64,000 nucleotides of DNA from DATGPD01 sp041398565. GTDB taxonomy: Bacteria; Planctomycetota; UBA1135; UBA2386. The position numbers and the translations under genes are program-made. Shown piece after piece: positions 52,354 to 60,814 of the stretch (its first letter is position 1; each line of letters begins with the position of its first letter). Where the stretch lies: assembly GCA_041398565.1 (NCBI GenBank), contig JAWKUN010000002.1, positions 248,001 to 312,000 on the forward strand, in the 5' to 3' direction. The notes below the pieces were generated by a model. It saw nothing but the letters and a program-made list of their open reading frames with translations, did no database searches and had not been told where the DNA came from.

Positions 52354-55300
52354 GTGCTCGCAACTGTGGAACTCGGCGTGCTCGACCGCAAGACGAGTCT
52401 TATCGCGCAGTCGGCGGTCATCGTCGACAGCAAGAGGGCCGTGGTGCACATGCTGCAGGGTCGGCGCACGCACCACATCGAGGTGACTCGCGGCAACCCG
52501 GTGACCACGAGCTGCTCGTGCGGCGCGCGCCGCCAGTGCGCCCACGCGATCTTCGCCATCGGCAGCCTCGAGTTCGTGCCGCGCACGCAGGCGTGGCTGG
52601 CGACGGGCTCGCTGCCGGCGTCGGTCGAGGCCGACGCCGAGACCGACGAGTCGGCCGGCGGCGAGGCACCTGCCGCACCGCCGCCCGCTCCCTCGCAGCC
52701 GACGCCATCGCGCAAGGCGCGCGGCAAGTCAGCGGCGCCGGCGAAGTCCGAGTCGCCGGCCCGGCCGGATCCACAGGAGGCCACAGAACTCGCTGCGGCC
52801 GCCGCGGCAGACGAAACGCAGGCCGACGTCGACGAGTGGCTGCGCGCGATAGGTCGCGACCAGCGCGCGAGCCCGAGCGGAAAGGCGGCGCAAGCGCCGC
52901 GCGAGGTCGTGTACTTCGTCACCCCTGACGCGACCGTCGACGGCCTCGCCGTCACCGTATGGTCGGCAAAGCCGCGCAAGGGTGGCGAGCTGGCACGCAA
53001 CCGCCCGCTCGACCTGATGCGGGCGCTGCGCGGCAAGATCCCGCTGCGCGCACAAGACCTCGGCCTGATCGCCACGCTGCGCGGACACAGTCAGGAGGGC
53101 TGGCGCGACTCGGTCGTCCTGGCCGGCGACGCCAGCGCGCTGGTGTCCTTGCTGATCGACAGCGGACGTTGCTACCTCGACGGACGGGAACCGCGCCTGT
53201 TGTCGCGCGGCGAGGAGCACCGGGCTGAATTGGGCTGGACGGTCGACGAGACCGGCGCGCAGATCCCGGCGGTCCTCGACGAGGGCAAATGGCCGTTGCT
53301 GTTCGACGAGCCGATGTACATCGACGTGCACCTCGCCACCGTCGGCAAGCTCACCTTCGGGCCGCCGCTGGCGGTCGCCCGTGCCTTCCTCGCCGGCCCC
53401 GAAGTGCCGGCCGAGGCGAGCGCCGCGGTCGCGCAGACCTCCGGTCGGCGCCTGGCCAAGCTCGGCCTGCCGAACATGCGCACCCTACGCGTCGAACGCG
53501 TGCCGGCACCTCCGCCGAGGCCGCAGCTCTTGTTGGGCACGGCGGCGGTGTCGCCGGGCGCCTGGCTCGACCCGATCGCGCTCGACATGGCCCACCTGAC
53601 GTTCGCCTACGGCGAGCACGTCTTCGACGAGGGCGCCGCAGAAGACTCGTACCGCGAGGTGGAGGGCGACCAGGTGCGGGAGTGCCGCCGGCGTCGCGAC
53701 CTCGAACGGGCCGCCGTTCAGCAGCTCGAAGAGCTCGGCTTCGCGCCGGTCGTCGACTCGGTGCCGCCCAAGTTCCAGTATGCCGTGCGCCACGCACTCG
53801 CACTGGCGGGAACGCGCGACGACCTCACCCTCAACCGTGCCTACGCGACTCCCGACGTCGAGGCGTGGACCCGCTTCCTCGGCGAGGGCCGCCGCCAGCT
53901 GGTCGCCGCCGGTTGGGAGGTCACCGTCGACCGCTCGTTCCGGCACGGGACGATCGAGGCCACCAGATGGACGGTGCTGACGCGTGGCGCCGAGGCCAGC
54001 GACTGGTTCACCCTCGAAGTCGGCATCGACATCGACGGCGAGCGCTGCAACCTGATGCCGGTGTTGCTGCATCTCGTGGCCCAGTGCGCCAACGGCGAGT
54101 TGCCGGCCATCCTGCGCCAGGACCTCGAGTTCGCCGCGTTGCCCCTGCCCGACGGCCGCACGATCAGGCTTTCGACCGAGCGCGTGCGCCGGATGGTGAC
54201 CGCGCTCCTGGAACTGCAAGCCGGCGGCAAGGTGGAGAAGGGACAACTTCGCTTGCCACGCCTGCTGGCGCCCCAGGTGCATGCGCTGGCCGGGCACGTC
54301 GACGAGGTCGCGTGGCAGGACAACGACGCGGCGCGGGACCTGGCCACCAAGCTCGCGACCTTCACCGGCATCGACAGCGCGCCGGCGCCCGCCGACCTGG
54401 CCACCGAACTGCGCGCGTACCAGCGCGAAGGCCTCGCGTGGCTGCAGTTCCTGCGCGCCCACGACCTCGGCGGCATCCTGGCCGACGACATGGGGCTCGG
54501 CAAGACGGTGCAAACCCTGGCCCACATCCTCGTCGAGAAGGCAGCCGGCCGCCTCGACCGGCCCTGTCTCGTCGTGTCGCCGACCAGCGTGGTGGGCAAC
54601 TGGGCCAGCGAGTGCGCGCGCTTCGCGCCGGGCCTGCGCGTGCTGGTGCTGCACGGCAGCGGCCGCCGCAAGACCTTCGACTCGATCGCCGAGGTCGACG
54701 TCGTGCTCACCACCTACCCGCTGGTGGTGCGCGACGCCGAGACGCTGCAGGCCCACGCATTCCACCTCCTGGTGCTCGACGAGGCGCAGGCGATCAAGAA
54801 CTCCGGGGCGAAGGCCCGGCGCGTGCTGCGCGACGTCGACGCGCGCCACCGCCTGTGCCTCACCGGCACCCCGCTCGAGAACAATCTGCGCGAACTCTGG
54901 TCGCAGTTCGACTTCCTGCTGCCGGGGCTGCTCGGCGACACCAGGACCTTCGGCCACGTGTTCCGCGGGCCGATCGAGAAGCGCGACGACCGTGACCGCC
55001 AGCGGGCGCTGGCGGATCGCATCCGTCCTTTCATCCTGCGCCGCACCAAGGAGAAGGTCGCCAAGGAGCTGCCGCCGAAGACGACGGTGGTGCACACGGT
55101 CGAACTTGCCGGCGATCAGCGCGACCTCTACGAAACGATCCGCCTGGCGGTGCACGAAAGAGTGCGGCAGGCGATCGCCGACAAGGGCCTCGACCAGGCA
55201 CAGATCATCGTCCTCGACGCGCTGCTCAAGCTGCGTCAAGTGTGCTGCGACCCGCGCCTGGTGAAGCTCGACAGCGCCCGCCAGGTGAAAGCGTCCGCCA

Positions 55301-55827
55301 AGCTCGAAGCCCTCCTCGAGCTGCTGCCATCGCTCATCGAAGACGGCCGGCGCGTGCTGCTGTTCTCGCAGTTCACCAGCATGCTGGCCCTGATCGAGCC
55401 GGAGTTGCGCCAGCGTGGCATCGCTTTCGTCAAGCTCGTCGGCGACACCGAGGACCGCACGACGCCGGTGCGCCGCTTCCAGGCCGGCGAGGTGCCGGTG
55501 TTCCTCATCAGCCTCAAGGCGGGTGGCACCGGGCTCAACCTCACGGCCGCCGACACGGTGATCCACTACGACCCTTGGTGGAACCCGGCCGCCGAGCAGC
55601 AAGCCACCGACCGCGCCCACCGGATCGGCCAGGACAAGCCGGTGTTCGAGTACAAGCTGATCGCGACCGGCACGGTCGAGGAGCGCATCGGCCGCCTGCA
55701 GGAACGCAAGCGAGCACTCGCGGCCGGCCTGCTCGACGGCGGCGAGCGTCAGGGCACCGCGCTGACGCGCGAGGACGTCGAGGCCCTGTTCGCAGCGATG
55801 GATCTGCCGGCGGATGGCGACGCGTGA
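52354..55827 (+). CDS. SWIM-domain SNF2/Swi2-family helicase-like ATPase
   Basis: 1157 residues. Zinc-binding SWIM motif C54-S-C56-x5-C62-x-H64. After a Pro/Ala/Lys linker and a large middle domain, the SNF2 core starts near 690: Walker A DDMGLGKT (about 711-718), DEAQ (about 808-811), LTGTPLENN, then the C-terminal lobe with LFSQFTSML, LKAGGTGLNL and DRAHRIGQ. Such proteins remodel protein-DNA or RNA polymerase complexes using ATP. Several GTG starts (52354, 52366, 52378) are possible; 52354 abuts a GGAGG, so 52366 may be used. The stop overlaps the DNA glycosylase start (GTGA). Confidence 0.9.
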   Translation: MLATVELGVLDRKTSLIAQSAVIVDSKRAVVHMLQGRRTHHIEVTRGNPVTTSCSCGARRQCAHAIFAIGSLEFVPRTQAWLATGSLPASVEADAETDESAGGEAPAAPPPAPSQPTPSRKARGKSAAPAKSESPARPDPQEATELAAAAAADETQADVDEWLRAIGRDQRASPSGKAAQAPREVVYFVTPDATVDGLAVTVWSAKPRKGGELARNRPLDLMRALRGKIPLRAQDLGLIATLRGHSQEGWRDSVVLAGDASALVSLLIDSGRCYLDGREPRLLSRGEEHRAELGWTVDETGAQIPAVLDEGKWPLLFDEPMYIDVHLATVGKLTFGPPLAVARAFLAGPEVPAEASAAVAQTSGRRLAKLGLPNMRTLRVERVPAPPPRPQLLLGTAAVSPGAWLDPIALDMAHLTFAYGEHVFDEGAAEDSYREVEGDQVRECRRRRDLERAAVQQLEELGFAPVVDSVPPKFQYAVRHALALAGTRDDLTLNRAYATPDVEAWTRFLGEGRRQLVAAGWEVTVDRSFRHGTIEATRWTVLTRGAEASDWFTLEVGIDIDGERCNLMPVLLHLVAQCANGELPAILRQDLEFAALPLPDGRTIRLSTERVRRMVTALLELQAGGKVEKGQLRLPRLLAPQVHALAGHVDEVAWQDNDAARDLATKLATFTGIDSAPAPADLATELRAYQREGLAWLQFLRAHDLGGILADDMGLGKTVQTLAHILVEKAAGRLDRPCLVVSPTSVVGNWASECARFAPGLRVLVLHGSGRRKTFDSIAEVDVVLTTYPLVVRDAETLQAHAFHLLVLDEAQAIKNSGAKARRVLRDVDARHRLCLTGTPLENNLRELWSQFDFLLPGLLGDTRTFGHVFRGPIEKRDDRDRQRALADRIRPFILRRTKEKVAKELPPKTTVVHTVELAGDQRDLYETIRLAVHERVRQAIADKGLDQAQIIVLDALLKLRQVCCDPRLVKLDSARQVKASAKLEALLELLPSLIEDGRRVLLFSQFTSMLALIEPELRQRGIAFVKLVGDTEDRTTPVRRFQAGEVPVFLISLKAGGTGLNLTAADTVIHYDPWWNPAAEQQATDRAHRIGQDKPVFEYKLIATGTVEERIGRLQERKRALAAGLLDGGERQGTALTREDVEALFAAMDLPADGDA

Positions 55828-56804
55828 CTTCTCCGCACACGACGACCCGGCGCGGGCGAGCCGCGACCACCGAGACGGTCGCGCGACCGCAGCGCCAGAG
55901 CCTGCGCGTGCCGCCACCGTTCGAGCTGCGCCTGGCCGCACACGGACACGGATGGGTCGACCTGCCCCCGTTCGCCTGGGACGAAGACGATGACACGCTG
56001 CACGTGGTTCTGGAGCCGGGCCTCGACCCGACGTCGGCGATCGACGTGGTGGTGCGTCAGACGGCGGCCGATCGACTGCAGTTGGAGTGCCGTGGGCACC
56101 GGGCCCTCTCGCGCCAGCAAATGGCGAAGTTGACGAACCGCGTCGCGGTGATGCTGCGCCTCGACCAGCAGCTCGATGCCTTCTGGGCGCTATGCGCCGG
56201 CACGCCGCGCCTGCAGTGGGCGCAGGCGCGCGGCGCGGGCCGCCTGCTGCGCGCGCCGACGGTGTTCGAGGACCTGATGAAGCTGCTGTTCACCACCAAC
56301 TGCTCGTGGGCGGCGACGCGCAAGATGACCGAGCGCACCGTGGCAACGCTCGGCAGCGCCAGCCCGTCGGGGAAGCGCGCGTTTCCGGGCGCCGCGCGCT
56401 GTGCCGTCGAGCCGGCAGCGTTCTGGCGTGACGAAGTGCGCACCGGCTATCGAGCCGAGGCCTGCGTCGCACTCGCCGGCGCGTTCGCCGACGGCCGACT
56501 GAGCGAAGCGTGGTTCACCGATCCGGATCTGCCCACCGACGAACTGCGCCGACGCCTCCTGACCATCCGGGGCTTCGGCCCCTACGCCGCGGGTCAGGCG
56601 TTGCGCTTGCTGGGCCACTACGACGACCTCGCCCTCGACTCGTGGTGTCGCGCCCGGCTCGCCGAGCTGCGCGGCAAGAAGAAGGCGCCGTCCGACAAGA
56701 CGGTCATGCGCGAATACCTGCCGTTCGGACGGTACGCCGGCCTGGCCTTGTGGCTCGACCTGACCCGCGCCTGGCACGAGCCGGGTGAGCCGAGGCTCGT
56801 CTGA
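55824..56804 (+). CDS. HhH-GPD DNA glycosylase (AlkA-like)
   Basis: 326 residues. C-terminal half has the helix-hairpin-helix I-R-G-F-G-P-Y-A-A-G-Q-A and the downstream catalytic-type Asp in D-L-A-L-D-S-W. F-E-D-L-M-K-L-L-F-T-T-N-C-S-W is the family's alpha-helical entry. N-terminal ~90 residues resemble the AlkA beta domain. Removes alkylated bases to start base-excision repair. GTG 55824 overlaps the SNF2 stop, implying coupled expression of a remodeller and a glycosylase. Confidence 0.85.
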   Translation: MTSPHTTTRRGRAATTETVARPQRQSLRVPPPFELRLAAHGHGWVDLPPFAWDEDDDTLHVVLEPGLDPTSAIDVVVRQTAADRLQLECRGHRALSRQQMAKLTNRVAVMLRLDQQLDAFWALCAGTPRLQWAQARGAGRLLRAPTVFEDLMKLLFTTNCSWAATRKMTERTVATLGSASPSGKRAFPGAARCAVEPAAFWRDEVRTGYRAEACVALAGAFADGRLSEAWFTDPDLPTDELRRRLLTIRGFGPYAAGQALRLLGHYDDLALDSWCRARLAELRGKKKAPSDKTVMREYLPFGRYAGLALWLDLTRAWHEPGEPRLV

Positions 56805-56879
56805 GGAGAGCCGGCTTCGCCGACTTCCTCGCTCGGTGTTGCTGGCGGTCGCCCTTGCGACCGCGAGCCCTTGCGGCTC
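56803..56879. terminator. Stacked hairpins after DNA glycosylase (repeat family C copy 2)
   Basis: GAGGA/TCCTC flanks a GCCGGC/GCCG core at 56803-56830. Then TGTTGCTGGCG (56837-56847, identical to 21090-21100), GCGGTCGC (56845-56852) / GCGACCGC (56857-56864), and GAGCC (56865-56869) / GGCTC (56875-56879). Compared with 21098-21117, base changes in one arm are matched in the other (A/T to G/C). Confidence 0.6.
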
Positions 56880-56941
56880 GGAATCCTTGCGATCGCGTGG
56901 ATTTAGTCTGCCAACTCGGAGAATGAGCGGCTTGGCCGACC

Positions 56942-57015
56942 ATTTCCATTCGATCGAATCGATTTATCTCGATCATGGGAGGATCGGCGGCGCTTTCAGA
57001 CGATTTCCATGCGAT
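56942..57015. promoter_or_regulatory. Candidate hipBA promoter/operator region
   Basis: This AT-richer stretch has a direct repeat ATTTCCATTCGAT (56942-56954) and ATTTCCATGCGAT (57003-57015), 12/13 identical and 61 bases apart. The first overlaps the palindrome ATTCGATCGAAT (56948-56959). HipB proteins repress their own operon through repeated operators, so these are good candidates; I do not see the E. coli TATCC-N8-GGATA form. Confidence 0.5.
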
Positions 57016-57030
57016 AGGATGGTTTTCGGC

Positions 57031-57375
57031 ATGTCCCATCGAAGTCAGAATCCGAACCGGCCACGGACGCGCCCCCAAGCACAGGCACGGCCTGCCGAGA
57101 AGACGGCTCCCCACCCGAGCCCCACCGCGATCCTCGGGGCGGCCGTCCGGCGCCAACGCCGCCAGCTCGGTCTCCGCCAGACCGTGCTGGCCGACTTGGC
57201 CGGGGTGGGCGTGGCGTTCCTCTACGACCTCGAAAAGGGCAAGCCGACGCTCCGCATCGACAAGGTCCTGTCGGTGCTGGAAGCACTCGGGCTCGGTCTC
57301 ACGGTCGCGCCCTCGTCGGTCTTGGTGCGCAGCGACGTCGCGCCGGGCGAGCAACCCGCCGAGGACCCGACGTGA
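57031..57375 (+). CDS. hipB: HipB-like antitoxin (XRE helix-turn-helix)
   Basis: 114 residues. Helix-turn-helix at about 33-90: L-G-A-A-V-R-R-Q-R-R-Q-L-G-L-R-Q, T-V-L-A-D-L-A-G-V-G-V-A-F-L-Y-D-L-E-K-G-K-P-T-L-R, then V-L-S-V-L-E-A-L-G-L-G-L, the standard HipB pattern. Represses the operon and neutralises HipA. ATG 57031 is preferred; ATG 57019 is also in frame. GTGA overlap with hipA. Confidence 0.9.
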   Translation: MSHRSQNPNRPRTRPQAQARPAEKTAPHPSPTAILGAAVRRQRRQLGLRQTVLADLAGVGVAFLYDLEKGKPTLRIDKVLSVLEALGLGLTVAPSSVLVRSDVAPGEQPAEDPT

Positions 57376-58643
57376 ACACCGCCGCTGATCCGCGCACCCT
57401 CGAGGCCCTCGACGTCTGGTGCGGCGACGAGAGAGGAGCGAACCACCACATCGGCAGGCTGACCCGTACGGCGAACGGATGCGAGTTCCGCTACCTCGAG
57501 GGCGTCAGCGGCCCAGCCGTCGGTGCCCGCCTGCCGGTCCGCGCCGCGCCCTACGCGGTGCAAGGCGTGAACCTGCCACCGTGGTTCGCCGGCTTGCTGC
57601 CCGAGGGTCTGCGCATGCGCGCGCTGGTCCGCGGCCTGAAGACATCGGAGGACGACCTGTTCACCCTGCTGGCCGCGGTCGGCGCCGACACCGTCGGGGC
57701 GGTCGCAGTGGCCCCGTTCGGTACAGCGCCGGTCGTCGCCGAGCCGGTGGCCGACCTCGACGCCGCGCACGAGCTGAGCTTCGATGCGCTGCTCGACGCC
57801 TCGCTGCACATCGACCCCACGACCGGCGCCGGCGACCGCCACGCGCTCGCAGGCATCCAGCCCAAGGTCTCCGCCGGAATGATCTCGTTCCCGGTGCAGG
57901 CGCGGCGCGCGCGGGCCCGGGGCTTTGCCGCGTGCATCCTCAAGCTCGAACCCGCCGACTACCCACGCCTGGTCGCCAACGAGCACTTCTTCATGACCGT
58001 CGCCCGCGACGTCGGGCTCGACGTCGCCCGCGTGCGTCTGCTCGCCGATCGCGAGGGTCGGCCCGGCCTCCTAGTCGACCGCTTCGACCGCGGCCGGACG
58101 ACCGGCGGCCAGGCAATCGTCGGCCGGACTGCCAAGTTCGCCCAGGAGGATGCCTGCCAGTTGCTCGACCGCTATCCCGCGGACAAGTACCGCGTACGCC
58201 TGCGCGACGTCGCCGACGCGCTCGAAGTCTGCACCGCACCCGCCCCCGAGCGCCTGCGTCTCCTGCAGCTCCTGGCCTTCAGCTACCTCGTCGCCAACGG
58301 CGACCTGCACGCCAAGAACCTGAGCGTCCGCACCGCCGGCGGCCTCACCCGCCTGACGCCCGGCTACGACCTGCTGTCGACGTTGCCGTACGGCGACGAC
58401 GCCATGGCCTTGCCGATCGAGGGCCGCGACAAGCGCTGGCAACGCGCCGACCTGGTGACGTTCGGCGAACGCATCGGCGTGCGTGCCGCGGCCACCGAGC
58501 GCATGCTGACGACGCTGGTCGAGCGCCTACAGCGCCGGCTCGCCGACACCACCAAGCCCGGCCTCGCCTCGATCGGCTTCGACGCCAAGCGCACGCAGCA
58601 CCTGGAGAAGGTGATCGGGGAACGGAGCCGGGCGTTGGCGTGA
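57372..58643 (+). CDS. hipA: HipA-like Ser/Thr kinase toxin
   Basis: 423 residues, near the E. coli HipA size of ~440. N-terminal domain with P-W-F-A-G-L-L-P-E-G; catalytic kinase domain with G-I-Q-P-K-V-S, N-E-H-F-F-M, R-F-D-R and N-G-D-L-H-A-K-N-L-S followed by Y-D-L-L-S. HipA phosphorylates glutamyl-tRNA synthetase or related targets and induces persistence. The catalytic Asp and Asn are kept, so the toxin is probably active. GTG start overlaps hipB by 4 bases. Confidence 0.92.
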   Translation: MNTAADPRTLEALDVWCGDERGANHHIGRLTRTANGCEFRYLEGVSGPAVGARLPVRAAPYAVQGVNLPPWFAGLLPEGLRMRALVRGLKTSEDDLFTLLAAVGADTVGAVAVAPFGTAPVVAEPVADLDAAHELSFDALLDASLHIDPTTGAGDRHALAGIQPKVSAGMISFPVQARRARARGFAACILKLEPADYPRLVANEHFFMTVARDVGLDVARVRLLADREGRPGLLVDRFDRGRTTGGQAIVGRTAKFAQEDACQLLDRYPADKYRVRLRDVADALEVCTAPAPERLRLLQLLAFSYLVANGDLHAKNLSVRTAGGLTRLTPGYDLLSTLPYGDDAMALPIEGRDKRWQRADLVTFGERIGVRAAATERMLTTLVERLQRRLADTTKPGLASIGFDAKRTQHLEKVIGERSRALA

Positions 58644-59037
58644 GGCCGCCATGGCGGCGCCCGAACGACGGAGCGACACCCTGGCGCTCGCGGTGTGCGG
58701 TGACGCATCCGGCATCCAGGGGTGGAGCCTGGCTCCATCCGCTGCGAGGCTCGTGCGACGGGCAACGACCTCGGTCGTCCGCCCACCAGCGTTCAGCGGT
58801 GGAGTCTGGCTCCATCCGCTCCAATGGTGGTGCGACGGGCAACGACCTCGGTCGTCCGCCCACCAGCGTTCAGCGGTGGAGTCTGGCTCCATCCGCTGCA
58901 ATGGTGGTGCGACGGGCAACGACCTCGGTCGTCCGCCCACCAGCGTTCAGCGGTGGAGCCTGGCTCCATCCGCTGCAATGGTGGTGCGATGGGCGACGAC
59001 CTCGGTCGTCCGCCCATCGCCGAACTAGACTGCTTGC
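58644..59037. other. Non-coding gap filled by the 4 x 77 bp tandem repeat
   Basis: No gene is supported; every frame through the array merely repeats the same short peptide. The region contains the family B tandem array (58721-59028). Confidence 0.7.
58721..59028 (+). repeat. Tandem array of palindromic repeat family B, four units of 77 bp
   Basis: Units start with GGTGGAG at 58721, 58798, 58875 and 58952, an exact 77-bp period. Each carries GGAGYCTGGCTCC, ATCCGCTSCAATGGTGG, then CAACGACCTCGGTCGTCC. Units 2 and 3 are almost identical; unit 1 and the end of unit 4 (GCGATGGGCGACGACC) are more like the dispersed copies. The array ends 9 bases before the AraC-like start codon. Confidence 0.92.
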
Positions 59038-59454
59038 ATGAGCCGCGCCGTCGAGCAGCAGAACCGTCGCCTCCTGCGCGCCCGCGACGCGATGGACCGC
59101 GACTACACCGAGCCTCTCGACGTGCCGGCGCTCGCCGCCATCGCCTGCGTCTCGCAAGCCCACTTCATCCGCACCTTCCGCGCGACCTTCGGCGAGACCC
59201 CGCACCGCTACCTCCAACGCCGCCGCGTCGAACGCTCGATGTACCTGCTGCGCGAGACCGACCGCAGCGTCACCGACATCTGCTTCGACGTCGGCTTCGC
59301 CAGCCTCGGCACCTTCAGCCGCACGTTCCGCGCGATCGTCGGCGTGCCGCCGATCGCCTACCGCCGCGGCCGGGTGCCCATGCGCGGCAAGGTGCCGACC
59401 TGCGTCGCGATGGCCGGCACGCGCCCGAGCAGTTTCGGAGAAGCCGGCCGCTGA
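59038..59454 (+). CDS. AraC-type transcriptional regulator, DNA-binding domain only
   Basis: 138 residues, essentially just the two helix-turn-helix motifs: L-A-A-I-A-C-V-S-Q-A-H-F-I-R-T-F and V-T-D-I-C-F-D-V-G-F-A-S-L-G-T-F-S-R-T-F, then G-V-P-P-I-A-Y-R. No sensing domain, as in SoxS/MarA-like proteins. Start ATG 59038 lies immediately downstream of the repeat array. It probably regulates the VOC-DoxX pair that follows after 23 bases. Confidence 0.88.
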   Translation: MSRAVEQQNRRLLRARDAMDRDYTEPLDVPALAAIACVSQAHFIRTFRATFGETPHRYLQRRRVERSMYLLRETDRSVTDICFDVGFASLGTFSRTFRAIVGVPPIAYRRGRVPMRGKVPTCVAMAGTRPSSFGEAGR

Positions 59455-59477
59455 CGCCGCAGGTAGCGTCGGCGGCG

Positions 59478-59924
59478 ATGCAGAACTTCACGTCGATCAC
59501 GCACGCGCACATCTGGGTCCTCGACCACCAGGAAGCGCTCGACTTCTACGTCGGCAAGCTGGGCCTCGAAGTCCGAGCCGACCTGACCCGCGGCACCTTC
59601 CGCTGGCTGACCGTCGGCGTCCCCGGCAAGCCGATCCCCGAGATCGTGCTCGACGTTCCTGGCCCACCGGTGATGGACGAGGCGACCGCCGATCGGATCC
59701 GCGACCTCGTGACCAAGGGCGCCACCGGCGTCGTCATGGTGCTCGAGACCGACGACTGCTTCGGAGTGTACGCGCGGCTGCGGGATGCCGGCGTCGAGTT
59801 CACCCAGGTGGCGACCGACCACGGCTACGGGATCGACTGCGGTCTGCGCGACCCGTTCGGCAACCAGATCCGCGTGCTGCAACCGAGGGCCGCCGGTGGC
59901 GCTTCGAGGAAGGCGAAGCCATGA
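59478..59924 (+). CDS. VOC/glyoxalase-family protein
   Basis: 148 residues, start ATG 59478. Pattern of one VOC fold: A-H-I-W-V-L-D-H-Q-E-A-L-D-F-Y-V-G-K-L-G-L-E-V at the start and D-C-G-L-R-D-P-F-G-N-Q-I-R-V at the end. The metal-ligand His near residue 9-11 is kept. Members act as glyoxalases, dioxygenases or resistance proteins; the substrate cannot be told. Overlaps the DoxX-like gene (ATGA). AraC-VOC pairs are common and suggest inducible detoxification. Confidence 0.88.
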   Translation: MQNFTSITHAHIWVLDHQEALDFYVGKLGLEVRADLTRGTFRWLTVGVPGKPIPEIVLDVPGPPVMDEATADRIRDLVTKGATGVVMVLETDDCFGVYARLRDAGVEFTQVATDHGYGIDCGLRDPFGNQIRVLQPRAAGGASRKAKP

Positions 59925-60343
59925 GCCTCCTCGCCGCAACCTCTCTGGACGCAGCGACGGCACGCCGCCCGCGACGACTGGCGCTGGCCTTCTGGGTCGT
60001 CACCGCCCTGTTCTGTCTGCAGATCGGCTTCACCGCCTACGCCCAACTGCGCCTGCCCGCGGTCGCGCAGGCGTTCACCCACCTCGGCTTCCCCGCCTAC
60101 TTCCGCATCGAACTGGCGTGGGCCAAGCTGCTCGGCGTGGCGTTGCTGCTGGCGCCGGTGCCGCCGCGGCTCAAGGAGTGGGCCTACGCCGGCTTCGCAT
60201 TCGTGCTCGGCTCGGCCCTGATCGCTCATCTCGCCGTCGGCGACGGCCCCGACGCCTGGAGCTGGGCGGCGGCGACCGGCGTGCTCTGGGGTCTCTCCTA
60301 CCTCCTGTGGCGTCGCCGGTCCGACGCCCGGCCCATCGCCTGA
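59921..60343 (+). CDS. DoxX-like membrane protein
   Basis: 140 residues with four hydrophobic segments (about 21-40, 63-82, 87-103 and 112-130). The layout and H-L-G-F-P-A-Y-F-R-I-E-L-A-W-A-K-L-L-G match DoxX-like family proteins. Role unclear; often co-expressed with AraC-type regulators and VOC proteins, as here, in an ATGA-coupled pair. Confidence 0.8.
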   Translation: MSLLAATSLDAATARRPRRLALAFWVVTALFCLQIGFTAYAQLRLPAVAQAFTHLGFPAYFRIELAWAKLLGVALLLAPVPPRLKEWAYAGFAFVLGSALIAHLAVGDGPDAWSWAAATGVLWGLSYLLWRRRSDARPIA

Positions 60344-60396
60344 TCAGCGTCGAGTCCCGCGCTCCGACCGAACTCGGCGCGCCCGCTCAAGGTCCG

Positions 60397-60420
60397 ACCG
60401 TCCTAGGCCGATAGGACGGT
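60397..60420. promoter_or_regulatory. Perfect inverted repeat, probable GntR operator
   Basis: ACCGTCCTA (60397-60405), 6-base spacer GGCCGA, TAGGACGGT (60412-60420). It ends 1 base before the GTG of the GntR gene. There is no ribosome site between it and the start, so the mRNA is probably leaderless and the operator overlaps the promoter. Confidence 0.7.
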
Positions 60421-60421
60421 C

Positions 60422-60814
60422 GTGCACTTCTCCGTCGATCCGCACAGCCACGTCCCGCCCAGCCAGCAGCTGGTGGCCGGCGTGCTCGACGCGATCGCCC
60501 GCGGTGACCTGTCGGTCGGCGACCGCCTGCCGCCGGTGCGGGCGCTGGCGACGCAGGTGTTGGTCAACCCCAACACCGTGTCGAAGGCGTGGCGCGACCT
60601 CGAGCGCATGGGGGTGACCGCCGGTCGCAACGGCAGCGGCGTGTTCGTCACCGCCGACGGGCCGCGCATCGCCCGCGACCTGCGCCTGGCGGCGACGCTG
60701 GTGGAGCTGCGCGCGGCGGTGCGCACGGCGCTCGGGGCGGGGCACGACGCGGACGCGCTGCGGGCGCTGATCGCCACGGAATTGGAGAGGGAACGCGTGG
60801 GAGGAGGGACATGA
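60422..60814 (+). CDS. GntR-family regulator (YtrA subfamily)
   Basis: 130 residues: a short GntR protein with only the winged helix (S-Q-Q-L-V-A-G-V-L-D-A-I-A-R-G-D-L, L-P-P-V-R-A-L-A, V-N-P-N-T-V-S-K-A-W-R-D-L-E-R-M-G-V) and a ~40-residue dimerisation tail. YtrA-type regulators repress linked ABC transporter genes, and that is the context here: ATGA overlap with the ABC ATPase. Start GTG 60422. Confidence 0.9.
   Translation: MHFSVDPHSHVPPSQQLVAGVLDAIARGDLSVGDRLPPVRALATQVLVNPNTVSKAWRDLERMGVTAGRNGSGVFVTADGPRIARDLRLAATLVELRAAVRTALGAGHDADALRALIATELERERVGGGT

Noticed and set aside
58721..59028. Possible CRISPR array
   Set aside because: The whole 77-bp unit repeats with no unique spacers, and the same unit occurs dispersed elsewhere.
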